A stretch of 64,000 bases of DNA from Limimaricola cinnabarinus LL-001 (GCF_000466965.1 NZ_BATB01000008.1:1-64000); one strand, 5' to 3'; shown: positions 7,627 through 17,597, counted from the first letter of the stretch. Notes: generated from the sequence alone by a model not told the origin. Numbers and translations: made by a program.

Positions 7627-8543
7627 TCGTGCGCTCCGGTTCCGGCACGGGGCGTTCCAGCAACCGCCAGCCCGCCTCGCCCATGACCCGCCTGCGACCC
7701 CGTTCGGAGCGCAGGTCGGGCGCCATCAGTGTCACGCCGGGAAGCTGGCGCTGCCAGCCGAGTTGCATGCCGGAGGGGTCGACGAAAATGTCGGCCACAT
7801 CCGCCTCGACAGCGCCATGCTGGAACAGCAGGTACATCTCGCGGGCCACGGAAAACAGCGTCCGTCCCACGGCGCTATTGGTCGCGGCCACGGGCAGCGA
7901 GCCCCAGCCATCGCATATGTCGTGATCGTCCCAGACCGCCAGGCTCGGCACACGGGCCGCAAGCCCGCCAAAGGCCGGGGAAGCAAGGCCGCGCATGTAG
8001 CGGTTCACGAAGCCCGCGCGCAGATGCGCGGCCAATTCGGAGAGATCCTCCTCGGTGGCGCCTGCGGGATGTCCTCGGGCCAGCCATCGCTGAGCGGATG
8101 GCCTTGGGTCACCTCGTCGGCATAGATCTGGTCGCCGCCTTGCAACAGTGCGGCGAAGGGCCGGTCCTCATGCTCTGTGCGCATGCGTTCCCACATCGCG
8201 TCGCGCTCGGCCGGATCGCGGTCCATGTCGCCGATCTCCTCGCCATTGCACGACAGGAAGGCGAGGCGCAGGTCGCCGCCAAGATCGGTTTCGACCGGGT
8301 ATTCGGTATCTTCGAAGGCGTAGCGCGATCCTGCGGGCCAAGCCGGAAATCGAAGCGCCAGACCGCCAGACCCTCCAGCGTGGCGATGCGGCGCGCCCGG
8401 TGTGCGGTGCCGCTTGCATGCAGATCGCTGCAGGGCGCATCCTCGGGGCGGATCACCACGGCGGCGAGGCGGAGCCCCTCCGCGTCATGCCCGCGCAGAT
8501 GCAGCAAAGGCCCGGCCTGTCGGGGGGCGGATGTCTCGATCAC
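7127..8543 (-). pseudogene. PhoD-like alkaline phosphatase family protein, two frame breaks
   Basis: Three consecutive frames together encode one metallophosphatase-like protein of the PhoD family, phosphomonoesterases or phosphodiesterases that use metal ions. Recognisable blocks are FLSCNG, LLQGGDQIYAD, VPSLAVWDDHDICDGWGS, SVPLLGP and VTVLSGEIHLA, all typical of metal-binding loops in this family. A GTG at 8543 with GAGGAG nine bases upstream is the likely start. Frame breaks lie near 8326 and near 8065, and each is repaired by one extra base, giving 472 residues. No signal peptide is evident, so it may be cytoplasmic. It is convergent with the sensor kinase. The breaks are probably sequence errors. 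Confidence 0.8.
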
Positions 8544-8577
8544 GTTTCGCTCCTCGGCCCCGGCGGGGCCGGGTGCG

Positions 8578-8937
8578 TCATTTTTCTGAATAGGTCGCCC
8601 AGCCGTCTTCGGCGGGCGGGGCGGGCAGCTCCTTGCCACCGCGCTGCCGATGCAGATGCACCTTGGCGATGAAATTTCCAGAGATGGGAGCCGTGACGAA
8701 GAGGAAGGCCATCACCAGAAGCTCGTGCAACGAGCTCTCGCCCGAAGCGAAGGCATGGATCATCGAGGCCAGCAGAAGCGAGCCCACACCCAGTGTCGAG
8801 GCCTTGGTCGGTGCGTGCAGCCGCTTCATCGGCTGGTCCAGCTTCAAGAGGCCGTAGGAGCCGATAAGCGTAAAGGTGGCGCCGATGATCAGGAGCGTGG
8901 CGACAAGGATGTCGATGAGAAACGGAATGTCGGTCAT
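8578..8937 (-). CDS. mnhG: Mrp/Pha cation:proton antiporter subunit G
   Basis: This 119-residue membrane protein is the last subunit of the Mrp antiporter operon. It has three hydrophobic segments and the family core GATFTLIGSYGLLKL-D-PMKRLHAPTKASTLGVG. The C-terminal tail is charged and cytosolic. Its start overlaps the stop of subunit F by four bases (ATGA), so translation is coupled. It is a small structural subunit needed for assembly of the hetero-oligomeric Na+ or K+/H+ antiporter. Confidence 0.93.
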   Translation of the reverse strand: MTDIPFLIDILVATLLIIGATFTLIGSYGLLKLDQPMKRLHAPTKASTLGVGSLLLASMIHAFASGESSLHELLVMAFLFVTAPISGNFIAKVHLHRQRGGKELPAPPAEDGWATYSEK

Positions 8938-9203
8938 TCGATGATGTCCCCGCGCAGCACGAACCGCGCCAGCGCCACGGTCGACACGAAGCCGAGCATG
9001 GCGAAGATCAGCGCGCTTTCGAAGTAGATCTGCGTGCCCCAGAACATCCCGAGCAGGATGATCAGGCCGATGGCGTTGATCACCATGGTGTCGAGCGCGA
9101 GGATGCGGTCGCCGGTGTGCGGCCCGATCACGAGTCGGACCATAGCCAGAAGCTGCGCCAGCCCGACGGCGCCGATGGCAAAATACAAGACGGTGTCGAT
9201 CAT
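8934..9203 (-). CDS. mnhF: Mrp/Pha cation:proton antiporter subunit F
   Basis: This 89-residue protein has three membrane segments and the family blocks VRLVIGPHTGDRILALDTM and FVSTVALARFVLRGDIIE. It is a small subunit of the Mrp complex in the inner membrane. The ATG at 9203 overlaps the stop of subunit E by four bases, and its own stop overlaps the start of subunit G. The frame is open further upstream, but those codons lie inside subunit E and show no homology. Confidence 0.93.
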   Translation of the reverse strand: MIDTVLYFAIGAVGLAQLLAMVRLVIGPHTGDRILALDTMVINAIGLIILLGMFWGTQIYFESALIFAMLGFVSTVALARFVLRGDIIE

Positions 9204-9703
9204 TCGAAGATCTCCTTCAGCCGCCGCTCGTAGCGGGTCTTGATGTCGTCGCGCACCGCCTCCGGATCGGCGGCGTCGAGCGCGTGAACCAGTAGCGCCC
9301 TGCCATCGGCCGAGAGGTCGGTGCTGACGGTGCCGGGGGTCAGGGTGATGGTGCCCGCGAGCAAGGTGATCGCCTCGGGTGACCGCAGGTCGAGCGGGAT
9401 CAGCACCCAGTTCGGCGCCATGTCGTCGTTGCGCTTGAACAGCACGATCATCGCCACCTGCACGTTGGCGACCATGATGTCCCAGATCACAAGAAGCATG
9501 TAGGAGACCAGCCGCCATGGCCGGGTAATCTTGGGCCGATCGGGCCAATAGGCGGCGGTGGAGATCGGGATCAGCAGGCCGAGGATCGCCCCGAAGACCA
9601 CGGTGCCGAGGCTGAGATCGTTGATCAGCAGGCACCACACGATCACCAGCAGCGTCGAGAGCAGCGGGTGGGGCAGCAGCTTTCGGGTCAGGCGCAGCGG
9701 CAT
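9200..9703 (-). CDS. mnhE: Mrp/Pha cation:proton antiporter subunit E
   Basis: This 167-residue subunit E starts MPLRLTRKLLPHPLLS, one base after the subunit D stop. Two N-terminal membrane segments are followed by a soluble domain with the family hallmark AITLLAGTITLTPGTVSTDLS and a charged C-terminal tail (TRYERRLKEIFE). MnhE subunits are needed for activity of the assembled antiporter. An ATG 26 codons upstream is in frame but lies inside subunit D and lacks homology. Confidence 0.93.
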   Translation of the reverse strand: MPLRLTRKLLPHPLLSTLLVIVWCLLINDLSLGTVVFGAILGLLIPISTAAYWPDRPKITRPWRLVSYMLLVIWDIMVANVQVAMIVLFKRNDDMAPNWVLIPLDLRSPEAITLLAGTITLTPGTVSTDLSADGRALLVHALDAADPEAVRDDIKTRYERRLKEIFE

Positions 9704-9704
9704 T

Positions 9705-11387
9705 TCAGTGCTCCTCTCCGGTGGCGTCCGAGGTCTCGTCGTCGATGGCAAGATCTGCCGCGTCGCCATGATCGCCCTCAACCGCGTGCGGGTCGTCCTT
9801 GATTTTCTTGCCGGGCGTGGTCAGCACCAGTTCGATATAGGGCTCGGGTGCGAAAAGCTGTGCTGCCGTCGCGCTCAGCACCCGGTTGACCGGGCCCGCG
9901 AAGACGGTCAGCGCGATCAGGAGCGCGATCAGCCCGCCGATCGCGATCATCGGCAGCACCGGGCGTGGTGAGATCGGCCCCTTGGTCGAGCCGGGCTGCG
10001 AGGTCTCGTCCTCGATTTCGGGGGCGGTCTCGCAATCGACTGGGCCGTCGGGCCCCTCCTGATGCGCCTTCCAGAAGATCATCGAGCCCGCGCGCGAAAA
10101 TCCGACCACGGCCACGAGCGAAGCCGACAGCACCACCGCCCAGACCCACCAGACCAACGGGCTGGTGAGCGCCGCGTCGAGGATCAGCAGCTTGCCCAGA
10201 AAACCCGACAGCGGCGGCAGCCCGGTCATGGCGATGGCCGCGACGAAGAACATCCCCGCGATCAGCGCGCCGCCTTCGATCGGGCGCCCGTGCACGAGGA
10301 ACGGACCCGTCTCTCCGCGACGCTCCTTGATCTGGTCGACCAGCAGGAACAGCGCCGCCGTCGCAAAGGTCGAATGGATCGCGTAATAGAGCGCGGCGGC
10401 GATGCCATCGGGGGTGAAGACCGACACGGCGCTCAGCAGCAGGCCCATCGAGCCGATCACCGAAAAGGCGATGAGCCGGTCGACGCGTACGGCCCCCAGC
10501 ACGCCGATCATGCCGACCGCCAGCGTCAGCAGCGCGGCGGGCAGCAGCCAGGTGTCGAACAGGCCTTGGGTGATTTCGAGATCAGGGGGGAAGACCAGCG
10601 TGTAAAAGCGGATGATGCCGTAGGCACCAACCTTAGTCATGATCGCAAAGAGGGCCGCGACGGGCGCGGGAGCCTGCGCATAGCTGTCGGGCAGCCAGAA
10701 ATGCAGCGGCAGCACCGCGGCCTTGATGGCGAAGACCATGAGCAGCAGCACCGCGGCGACACGGATGCCGCCCGAGGCGCTGGCGTCGAGCTCGGCTACC
10801 CGGCCTGCAAGATCGGCCATGTTGAGCGTGCCGGTCTGGGCGTAGATCGTACCGAGGGCAAAGAGAAACAGGGTCGAGCCGAGCAGGTTGTAGAGCACGT
10901 ATTGTGTGCCCGCGCGCAGCCGTTCGCGCCCGCCCGAATGGATCATCAGGCCGTAGGAGGCGATGAGCAGCACCTCGAAGAAGACGAAGAGGTTGAAGGC
11001 GTCGCCGGTCAGGAAGGCGCCGAGGATGCCCATCAGCTGGAACTGGAACAGCGGGTGAAAATGCCGTCCCCGCGCGTCCCAGCCCGAGCCGATGGCATAG
11101 AGAAGCACCAGCGGTGCCAGCAGCGTCGTGAGCAACACCATCAGGGTCGAGAGCCGGTCCCCGACGAGCACGATGCCGAACGGCGCGGGCCAGTTGCCAA
11201 GCTGGTAGAGCGTGATCGTGCCGTCCGAGGCCTGCCAGAACAGGCCCGTCGCGATCGCCGCCAGCGCCAGCGCGCCCGCCATCGACAGCGCCCGCTGCAC
11301 GACGATGTGCTCGCGCACCATCAGCACGAGGATCGCGGCCAGCATCGCGGGCAGCACGACAGGGGTGATCAACCAATGGCTCATCAT
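9705..11387 (-). CDS. mnhD: Mrp/Pha cation:proton antiporter subunit D
   Basis: The 560-residue product is a polytopic subunit related to NuoM/NuoN of respiratory complex I. Conserved ion-path sequences are visible: a Lys/His block (AIKAAVLPLHFWLPDSYAQAPAPV), a Lys in FAIMTKVGAYG, and a Glu in VFFEVLLIASYG. The C-terminal 100 residues are polar and Asp/Glu-rich, longer than in many homologues. The ATG at 11387 overlaps the subunit C stop (ATGA) and is preceded by GAAGGAG. With subunit A it is thought to carry protons and cations across the membrane. Confidence 0.94.
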   Translation of the reverse strand: MMSHWLITPVVLPAMLAAILVLMVREHIVVQRALSMAGALALAAIATGLFWQASDGTITLYQLGNWPAPFGIVLVGDRLSTLMVLLTTLLAPLVLLYAIGSGWDARGRHFHPLFQFQLMGILGAFLTGDAFNLFVFFEVLLIASYGLMIHSGGRERLRAGTQYVLYNLLGSTLFLFALGTIYAQTGTLNMADLAGRVAELDASASGGIRVAAVLLLMVFAIKAAVLPLHFWLPDSYAQAPAPVAALFAIMTKVGAYGIIRFYTLVFPPDLEITQGLFDTWLLPAALLTLAVGMIGVLGAVRVDRLIAFSVIGSMGLLLSAVSVFTPDGIAAALYYAIHSTFATAALFLLVDQIKERRGETGPFLVHGRPIEGGALIAGMFFVAAIAMTGLPPLSGFLGKLLILDAALTSPLVWWVWAVVLSASLVAVVGFSRAGSMIFWKAHQEGPDGPVDCETAPEIEDETSQPGSTKGPISPRPVLPMIAIGGLIALLIALTVFAGPVNRVLSATAAQLFAPEPYIELVLTTPGKKIKDDPHAVEGDHGDAADLAIDDETSDATGEEH

Positions 11388-11755
11388 GCGTCTCCTTCGG
11401 GCATCGAGGGCGCGCGGGCGTCGCCCTCCGAGACGGCGGGGCGGTCGACGAGGTCGTCATCCGACGACAGCCAGCTTCCCAGCGCCATGATCACCACCAC
11501 CGCCGTCATGCCGAAGGAGATGACGATCGCCGTCAGCACCAGCGCCTGCGGCAGCGGATCGGTGTAGCGGACGGCCCCGTCGCGCAGCACCGGCGGGGCG
11601 TTCATCGCCAGCCGCCCCGAGGCGAAGAGGAAGACGTTCACCGCGTAGCTCAGAAGCGAGGTTCCGATGATCACCGGAAAGGTGCGCAGGCGCAGCACCA
11701 TGTAGATGCCGGCGGCGGACAGGACGCCGACGGCGGATGCGATCAGGAGTTCCAT
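11384..11755 (-). CDS. mnhC: Mrp/Pha cation:proton antiporter subunit C
   Basis: This 123-residue protein resembles NuoK of complex I. Three membrane segments carry the family blocks GIYMVLRLRTFPVIIGTSLLS, VNVFLFASG and DPLPQALVLTAIVISFGMTA, the last being the diagnostic MnhC sequence. It lies one base after the end of the fused subunit A/B gene and overlaps the subunit D start. The C-terminal 25 residues are acidic and disordered. Confidence 0.94.
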   Translation of the reverse strand: MELLIASAVGVLSAAGIYMVLRLRTFPVIIGTSLLSYAVNVFLFASGRLAMNAPPVLRDGAVRYTDPLPQALVLTAIVISFGMTAVVVIMALGSWLSSDDDLVDRPAVSEGDARAPSMPEGDA

Positions 11756-11756
11756 G

Positions 11757-14638
11757 TCAGATAACCTTGCCTTGTTCGCCTGCGGCCGGGGTGAGCTCTT
11801 CGTCGCGCGAAGGGTCGATATCCATCGCGTGATCGGAGGTTTCCGTCCCGGCCCTGTAGCCCAGGCGCGAGAAACTTTCGAGCGACAGCATCACCGCGCC
11901 GACCACGGCGAGGAACACGCCGAGATCGAAGCCCATGGCGGTGGCCAGCTCGAACTCCTCCATCGGCGGGATGCGGAAATATCCGAAGGCCGATGTCAGG
12001 AAAGGCTGGCCCGCGAGCCAGGCGCCGATGCCGGTGAGACCGGCGACGAAGACGCCCGCGCCGATGATCCCGTGATAGGGGTAGCGCTGCCGCCGCGCGG
12101 CCCATGCAAAGCCGCTGGCCATGTATTGCGTCACCACCGCGATGGCCACGACGAGGCCCGCGACAAAGCCGCCGCCGGGCGAATTGTGCCCGCGCAGGAA
12201 GATGTAGACGCCGACCATCAGGATCACCGGCATCATCACCCGCGTCAGCACCACCATCATCAGCGGATGCGCGTCGCCGGCCTGCGTTTCCTCGTAGCCG
12301 CGGTTAAGCAGGCGGCGGCGCACCGTGCTCGAGAGCAGCGCCTCGGTCAGCGCGTAGATGACAAGGGCCGCGATGCCGAGCACGATGATCTCGCCGAAGG
12401 TGTCGAAGCCCCGAAAATCCACGAGGATCACGTTGACGACGTTGTCGCCGCCGCCGCCCTTGTAGGAGTTGGCGAGGTGATAGTCCGAGATCGGCGCGAT
12501 CGGAAACTCGGTCGACAGGATGGTCCATGTCAGCGCGGTCGCGGCGATGCCGCCCGCGCCCGCGATGATCGCGTCACGCGTCCGTCGCAGCGCGCCGGAT
12601 TCGTTGGGCGTGGTGTTGGGCAGGAAGTTCAGCGCCAGAAGCAGCAGGATGATCGTCACCACCTCGACCGAGATCTGCGTCAGAGCGAGATCGGGCGCCG
12701 AGAAATGGTTGAAGCCAACCGAGACCATCAGGCCGATGATTCCCATCAGCATCAGCACGGCGAGGCGATTGCGATGCGCCGCAACGAGAAAGCCAGTGGC
12801 GGCGATCAGCATCGCCCATGCGGCGACGGCGATCGGTGTCACCGGAAGCAGCGGGCGGCGGGTCTCGGTGCCGGTGGTCCCAGAGAACCACGCATGCGCG
12901 CCCACGGCCACTACCGTCAGCACCATGATCGCAGCATAGCGAGTGAAGGCCCCGTCATGCAGGCCCAGCGTGACGCGCCGGGCGCCCGCACGCACACGTC
13001 GATGAGCCTGTCGAAGATGTGCTTGGCCTCGGGCCGCCGCGCGGCCTCCCAGACCCGCGACAGCGGCGCGAAGGCCGCCAGCAGCACCGCGCCGCCCAGC
13101 ACCGCAATGGCCGACATGGCCAGCGCCGGGGTCAGCCCGTGCCAGATCTTGAGATGCGCGTCGGGCATCTCGGCCGCGCCGCCGATCACGGCGCCGGTGA
13201 CGAGCTTCACGAAGGGCTCGGCCAGCGCAGGAAACAGGCCGACGCCGACCACGGGGATGATCAGAAGAGCAGGCGGCAGCCACATGCCGGGATTCGGGTC
13301 ATGCGGATGCGCCGGGTAATCGTCGCGCTCGCGCCCGAGGAAGGTATGCGCGATGAGCCTAAAGGAATAGGCTGCGGAGAACAGCGCGCCGATCGTCGCC
13401 ACGACCGTGACCAGCATCGGCATACCGAACAGCGTCGTATGCGTCGCCTCTTCGAGCATCATCTCCTTGGAGAGAAAGCCGTTCAGCAGCGGGATGCCCG
13501 CCATCGACAGCGCCGCCAGCGTCGCGATCGCGAAGGAGATCGGCATCAGGTGGCGCAGGCCGCCCAGACGGCGCATGTCACGGGTATGCGCCTCGTGATC
13601 GACGATCCCTGCGGTCATGAACAGCGCTGCCTTGAAGCTTGCATGGTTCAGGATGTGGAACACTGCCGCCATCGCGCCGAACGCCGTGCCGGTGCCCAGA
13701 AGAAAGGTGATGAGGCCGAGATGCGAGACGGTCGAAAAGGCCAGGAGCGCCTTCAGGTCGTGCTTGAACAGCGCGATCACCGCGCCGAGGACCATGGTGA
13801 TGAGGCCCGCCGACGACACGATCACCACCCATTCGGGCGTACCCGACAGGACCGGCCAGAGCCGCGCCAGCAGGAACAATCCCGCCTTCACCATCGTCGC
13901 GGAGTGCAGATAGGCCGAGACCGGCGTCGGGGCCGCCATGGCGTGCGGCAGCCAGAAATGGAACGGGAACTGCGCCGATTTGGTGAAGCAGCCCAGAAGA
14001 ATCAACAGCAAGGCGGGCAGATAGAGCGGCGAGGCCTGCACCAGCTCGCGCTGCTCGAGGATCACGCTCAGATCATAGCTTCCGACGATGCTCCCCAGCA
14101 TCAGCATGCCGCCGATCAATGCCAGCCCGCCCATGCCGGTCACGGTGAGCGCCATGCGCGCGCCCTGACGGCCTTCGGGCAAATGCTTCCAAAACCCGAT
14201 CAGCAGGAAGGAGGACAGCGAGGTCAGCTCCCAGAATATCAGCAGGAGCAGGATGTTGTCGGACAGTACGATGCCCACCATCGCGCCCTGGAACAGCAGT
14301 AGGTAGCTGAAGAACTCGCCCATGTTGTCGTCGCGCGACAGGTAGTGGCGCGCATAGGCGATGATCAGCAGGCCGATCCCGAGGATCAATGCTGCGAACA
14401 TGAAGCCCAAGGGATCTAGGAACAGGTTCACGTTGAGCCCGAGCCCCGGCATCCAGTCGAGCCGGGCCGAGACCGTCTCGCCGCGCAGCACGGCGGGCAG
14501 ATGCGTGAGCAGCCCGATCGCGGCCAGCGCCGTGACGAGGAAGGTGGCGGTGAAACAGGCTTGGCGACCGGCCCGGATCATCAGGCCTGGCAGCAGCGCG
14601 CCGAGGAACGGGAGGAGGACGATGATGAAAAGCGACAT
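11757..14638 (-). pseudogene. mnhA: Mrp/Pha antiporter fused subunit A-B, frame interrupted
   Basis: This first gene of the antiporter operon encodes a NuoL-like subunit A with an MnhB domain at its C-terminus, as in group-2 (Pha-type) Mrp operons. The N-terminal half has FPFHFWLPHAMAAPTPVSAYLHS, MVKAGLFLLARLWP and FSTVSHLG. The C-terminal part holds the MnhB signature VMMPVILMVGVYIF and HNSPGGGFVAGLV. One missing base near 12980 splits the frame; with it the protein is 960 residues, normal for the fused subunit. The ATG at 14638 (MSLFIIVLLPFLGALLPG) fits the family start. The break is probably a sequence error, because the rest of the operon is intact. Confidence 0.9.
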
Positions 14639-14856
14639 GGCGCGCACTATCGCGAAAGCGAAGCGTGACGACCAGACGTGACGCCGAATTTTCGCACGCC
14701 TCGGAGCGCTTTATTTCGGTCCTGCTGCCATCGGAGCGACAGGATGTCGCGGATGCGATCCCGCGTCGGGGCGAATCGACGGGAGACGCGCTTGGCATGC
14801 GTCCGGGGCTCGGGCTATTGCTTGGGCCTCGCCTCATCACAGGATCGCACCGCATC

Positions 14857-16308
14857 ATGAGCTATCTCGGCATCGACCTCGGCACTTCCGGACTGCGCGC
14901 CCTTCTCGTGGATGACGAGGGCGTGCCCATGGGCGCTGTTGAGCGTCACTATGCGGCGGCGCATCCGCGATCGGGCTGGAGCGAGCAGGACCCGGCGGAC
15001 TGGATCGCCGCGCTCGAAGGGGCCGTGGCCGATCTGCGCGCGGCGCATCCCGCCTTTGCCGGTCTGCGCGGCATCGGCGTCGCCGGGCACATGCACGGCG
15101 CCACGCTTCTGGATGCAAAGGACCGGGTGATCCGCCCCTGCATCCTGTGGAACGACACGCGCGCCCATGCCGAGGCCGCCCAACTCGATGCCACCGAGGG
15201 GGTGCGGGCCCTGTCGGGCAACATCGTTTTCCCGGGATTTACCGCGCCCAAGCTGGAATGGGTCCGCACGAATGAGCCCGAGGCTTATGCCCGCGTCGCC
15301 AAGGTGCTTCTGCCCGCGGCCTATCTCAACCTTTACCTCACCGGCACGCATGTCGCCGACATGTCCGACAGCGCCGGCACCTCATGGCTCGACACTGGTG
15401 CGCGGGACTGGTCCGACGCGCTGCTCGGGGCCGGGCACATGCGCCGCGATCAGATGCCGCGCCTCGTGGAGGGCTGCGAAAGGGCCGGGGAACTGCGCGC
15501 CGATCTTGTCTCCGCATGGGGTCTCGACGGCGCCGTCGCCGTTGCGGGCGGAGCGGGCGACAACGCCGCCGCAGCCTGCGGCATCGGGGCGCTGTCGGAA
15601 GGAGAGGGCTTCTTGTCGCTCGGTACCTCGGGCGTGCTGCTTGCCGCGCGCGACGGCTACTGCCCTGCGCCGGAGACGGCGTTGCACACCTTCTGCCACG
15701 CGGTGCCGAAGCGCTGGTACCAGATGGGGGTGATGCTTTCGGCCGCCGACAGCCTGATCTGGCTCTCATCGATCACCGGGACGGGTGCCGCGGAATTGAC
15801 GGGGGCGCTGGGCGATACGCTGTTGCCGCCGGGCCGGGTGCGTTTCCTGCCGTACCTGTCGGGCGAACGGACGCCGCACAACGACGCCGAGATCCGTGGT
15901 AGCTTTACCGGGATCGGCGCCGACACCACCCGCGACGACCTGACCCGCGCCGTGCTCGAAGGCGTGGCCTTCGGCCTGCGCGATTCGCATGAGGCGCTGA
16001 AGGCCTCCGGCGCGCGGATCGACCGGCTGATGGCGATCGGCGGCGGCACGCGGTCGCGGTACTGGCTGCGCCTCATCGCCACCGTGCTCGGCGTGCCGCT
16101 CGACCTGCCGAAGGACGGCGAATTCGGTGCGGCGCTGGGCGCGGCCCGCCTCGGTCTGATCGCTGCGATGGGCGTGGCGCCCGAGAACGTCATGCTGCGG
16201 CCCGCCATCGGCGCCTCCATCGAGCCCGAGGCGGGCCTCAGGGCCGACTTCGACAAGACTTATGCGGCCTTCCGAGCGAGCTACCCCGCGATCCGCGCGA
16301 TCCAATAG
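14857..16308 (+). CDS. xylB: xylulokinase
   Basis: This 483-residue FGGY-family carbohydrate kinase phosphorylates D-xylulose to xylulose 5-phosphate for the pentose phosphate pathway. The first phosphate loop is YLGIDLGTSGLRALLVDD, the substrate region has VAGHMHGATLLD and CILWNDTRAHAEA, the second domain has GAGDNAAAACG and SLGTSGVL, and the adenosine motif is GGGTRSRYWLRLIA. The frame is open 64 codons upstream, but the ATG at 14857 gives the family N-terminus and length. No xylose isomerase or transporter is adjacent, so its operon is not visible here. Confidence 0.93.
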   Translation: MSYLGIDLGTSGLRALLVDDEGVPMGAVERHYAAAHPRSGWSEQDPADWIAALEGAVADLRAAHPAFAGLRGIGVAGHMHGATLLDAKDRVIRPCILWNDTRAHAEAAQLDATEGVRALSGNIVFPGFTAPKLEWVRTNEPEAYARVAKVLLPAAYLNLYLTGTHVADMSDSAGTSWLDTGARDWSDALLGAGHMRRDQMPRLVEGCERAGELRADLVSAWGLDGAVAVAGGAGDNAAAACGIGALSEGEGFLSLGTSGVLLAARDGYCPAPETALHTFCHAVPKRWYQMGVMLSAADSLIWLSSITGTGAAELTGALGDTLLPPGRVRFLPYLSGERTPHNDAEIRGSFTGIGADTTRDDLTRAVLEGVAFGLRDSHEALKASGARIDRLMAIGGGTRSRYWLRLIATVLGVPLDLPKDGEFGAALGAARLGLIAAMGVAPENVMLRPAIGASIEPEAGLRADFDKTYAAFRASYPAIRAIQ

Positions 16309-16320
16309 GGCATTGTCGGC

Positions 16321-16827
16321 TCAAGGCGAGCTCTCGGCCCCGGCCGAGACTTCGGCCTGGAAGCCGCGCTCGCGCTCGGACCAGCTCGTCTTGATGTAGG
16401 CCAGCACCGCCTTGACCTCGTCGTCGCTCAGCAGGCCCGCGAAGGCCGGCATGTCGCTCTCGTAGCCGGGGACAACCGCACCGACACCATGCTTGGTGAT
16501 GGTAAAGAGATCGCGGTCGGCGTGGTGCCAGGTGTGACCGCTGTCGTCATGCGGCGGGGCGGGCATGCGCCCGTCCTCGGTCCGGCGGCGCCAGTCGGTC
16601 TGCCCTCCGAGCTTCGCGCCATGGCAGGCAGCGCAGCTCTCGGCATAGATCGCGGCGCCCTGTTCGACCATTTCCCGCGTGACCGGTTCTCCGAGGACGG
16701 AGAGCCCTGCGATCTCCGCCGATGCCGCGCCCTGCGGGTCCTCCGCTGTCAGCCCTTGGGCCACCGCCACGATCGCGGCGGCGCCAAGAAGGCCCGAGGC
16801 GAGGCCGATGGCCAACCCGCGTCTCAC
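16321..16827 (-). CDS. membrane-anchored or exported mono-haem cytochrome c
   Basis: This 168-residue class I cytochrome c has an N-terminal hydrophobic segment (RRGLAIGLASGLLGAAAIVAVAQ) that serves as signal or anchor. One haem site, CAACH, lies near residue 70, and the distal Met is probably in YESDMPAF. A C-terminal helix (DDEVKAVLAYIKTSW) matches small periplasmic cytochromes. I chose the GTG at 16827 because it overlaps the stop of the 46-residue peptide upstream (GTGA) and gives a clean signal sequence; the frame is open further upstream only because that region encodes the peptide in another frame. It is probably an electron carrier in a metal-related unit. Confidence 0.85.
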   Translation of the reverse strand: MRRGLAIGLASGLLGAAAIVAVAQGLTAEDPQGAASAEIAGLSVLGEPVTREMVEQGAAIYAESCAACHGAKLGGQTDWRRRTEDGRMPAPPHDDSGHTWHHADRDLFTITKHGVGAVVPGYESDMPAFAGLLSDDEVKAVLAYIKTSWSERERGFQAEVSAGAESSP

Positions 16828-16964
16828 CGCGGGCTCCTGAGGAACTTGACCAGCGCCATCAGGCTCAGCACGAGCAGGGTCAGCACCAGCAGCAGGACGA
16901 CCCCGCCACCGGCCATCATGACGCCCATCATCGGTCCGTTCATCATCGACATCATCCCTTTCAT
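16824..16964 (-). CDS. Met-rich single-pass membrane peptide, 46 aa
   Basis: This 46-residue frame starts with a Met-rich segment (MKGMMSMMNGPMMGVMMAGG, eight Met in the first 17 residues). One Leu/Val membrane helix follows (VVLLLVLTLLVLSLMALV), then a short basic tail. Its stop overlaps the GTG start of the cytochrome c gene, which implies coupled translation. Clustered Met outside a membrane helix is a known pattern in Cu(I)-handling proteins, so a copper role is plausible, though not shown. It is probably cotranscribed with the Cys-rich gene 7 bases upstream. Confidence 0.6.
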   Translation of the reverse strand: MKGMMSMMNGPMMGVMMAGGGVVLLLVLTLLVLSLMALVKFLRSPR

Positions 16965-16971
16965 ACATTCA

Positions 16972-17349
16972 CTAGAAAAACGGGCCGTCACTCAAGCGGT
17001 GCAACCGGTCAGCTCGGGATGTTGGTTCGGGGCGGAGCAGCGTCGACGTCCGGCTGGCGCATTTGAATTGCCATATTGGCGGGCCAGGCGAGATCGGTCG
17101 CAACGACGGCCCGCGGCTGGATCGCCATGGAGATCTCGGTGAAGAGCAGTGGGGGGTGCAGTCGAAATTGCAGGTCATCTGCTTGGTTGCGTCCTGTGTG
17201 CAGGCGGGGCCGAGATCGTCCTGCTGGTTCATGAGGGTGGAAGTTGCCATGTCGATCGACGTTCGGGCACCCGCGACGTCATGCAATAGCACGCCGATCA
17301 GCAGGAGCAGCGACAAGCAGACCGTGGCGAGGCGAACCCAAAAGCGCAT
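16972..17349 (-). CDS. exported Cys-containing hypothetical protein, 125 aa
   Basis: The 125-residue product begins with a clear signal or anchor segment (MRFWVRLATVCLSLLLLIGV). The exported part has four Cys in ACTQDATKQMTCNFDCTPHC and another further on. The remaining sequence is Pro/Ser/Arg-rich without recognisable domains, so the C-terminal half may not be well folded, or the frame could be imperfect. It is the first of three tightly spaced minus-strand genes ending in a cytochrome c. Metal binding or a disulfide-rich fold is possible. I do not recognise a family. Confidence 0.5.
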   Translation of the reverse strand: MRFWVRLATVCLSLLLLIGVLLHDVAGARTSIDMATSTLMNQQDDLGPACTQDATKQMTCNFDCTPHCSSPRSPWRSSRGPSLRPISPGPPIWQFKCASRTSTLLRPEPTSRADRLHRLSDGPFF

Positions 17350-17569
17350 GAAGCCGATCTAGGAGCAGACGGGGCCCGTATCGACGGAGAATGAAAACAT
17401 ATCTCGTGCGCAATGACGACCGGAGGCGGCAGACAAACAGCTAGATAGGTGTCTCGGCCGGCCAAGTCCGCACCACATTCATTCAGGCCATCGAGCAGGC
17501 CGAGACGTCGAACTACTCGGCTCAAAATCGGCAAGCGCGCAAAAATCAGCGTTCTCACACAATACACGC

Positions 17570-17597
17570 TTTCCAAAATCCATAATTCGAGTATTCT
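17570..17597 (+). promoter_or_regulatory. probable promoter of the arsenic operon
   Basis: A TTTCCA -35 box (17570-17575), a 16-base spacer and a TATTCT -10 box (17592-17597) precede the ATG at 17604. Transcription would begin at or next to the start codon, so the mRNA would be nearly leaderless. This fits the absence of a ribosome site. The -10 box lies inside the operator-like palindrome. Confidence 0.4.

Noticed and set aside
10062-14302. Three long plus-strand frames over the Mrp antiporter operon
   Set aside because: They are antisense to conserved antiporter subunits, have low-complexity charged composition and no family features.
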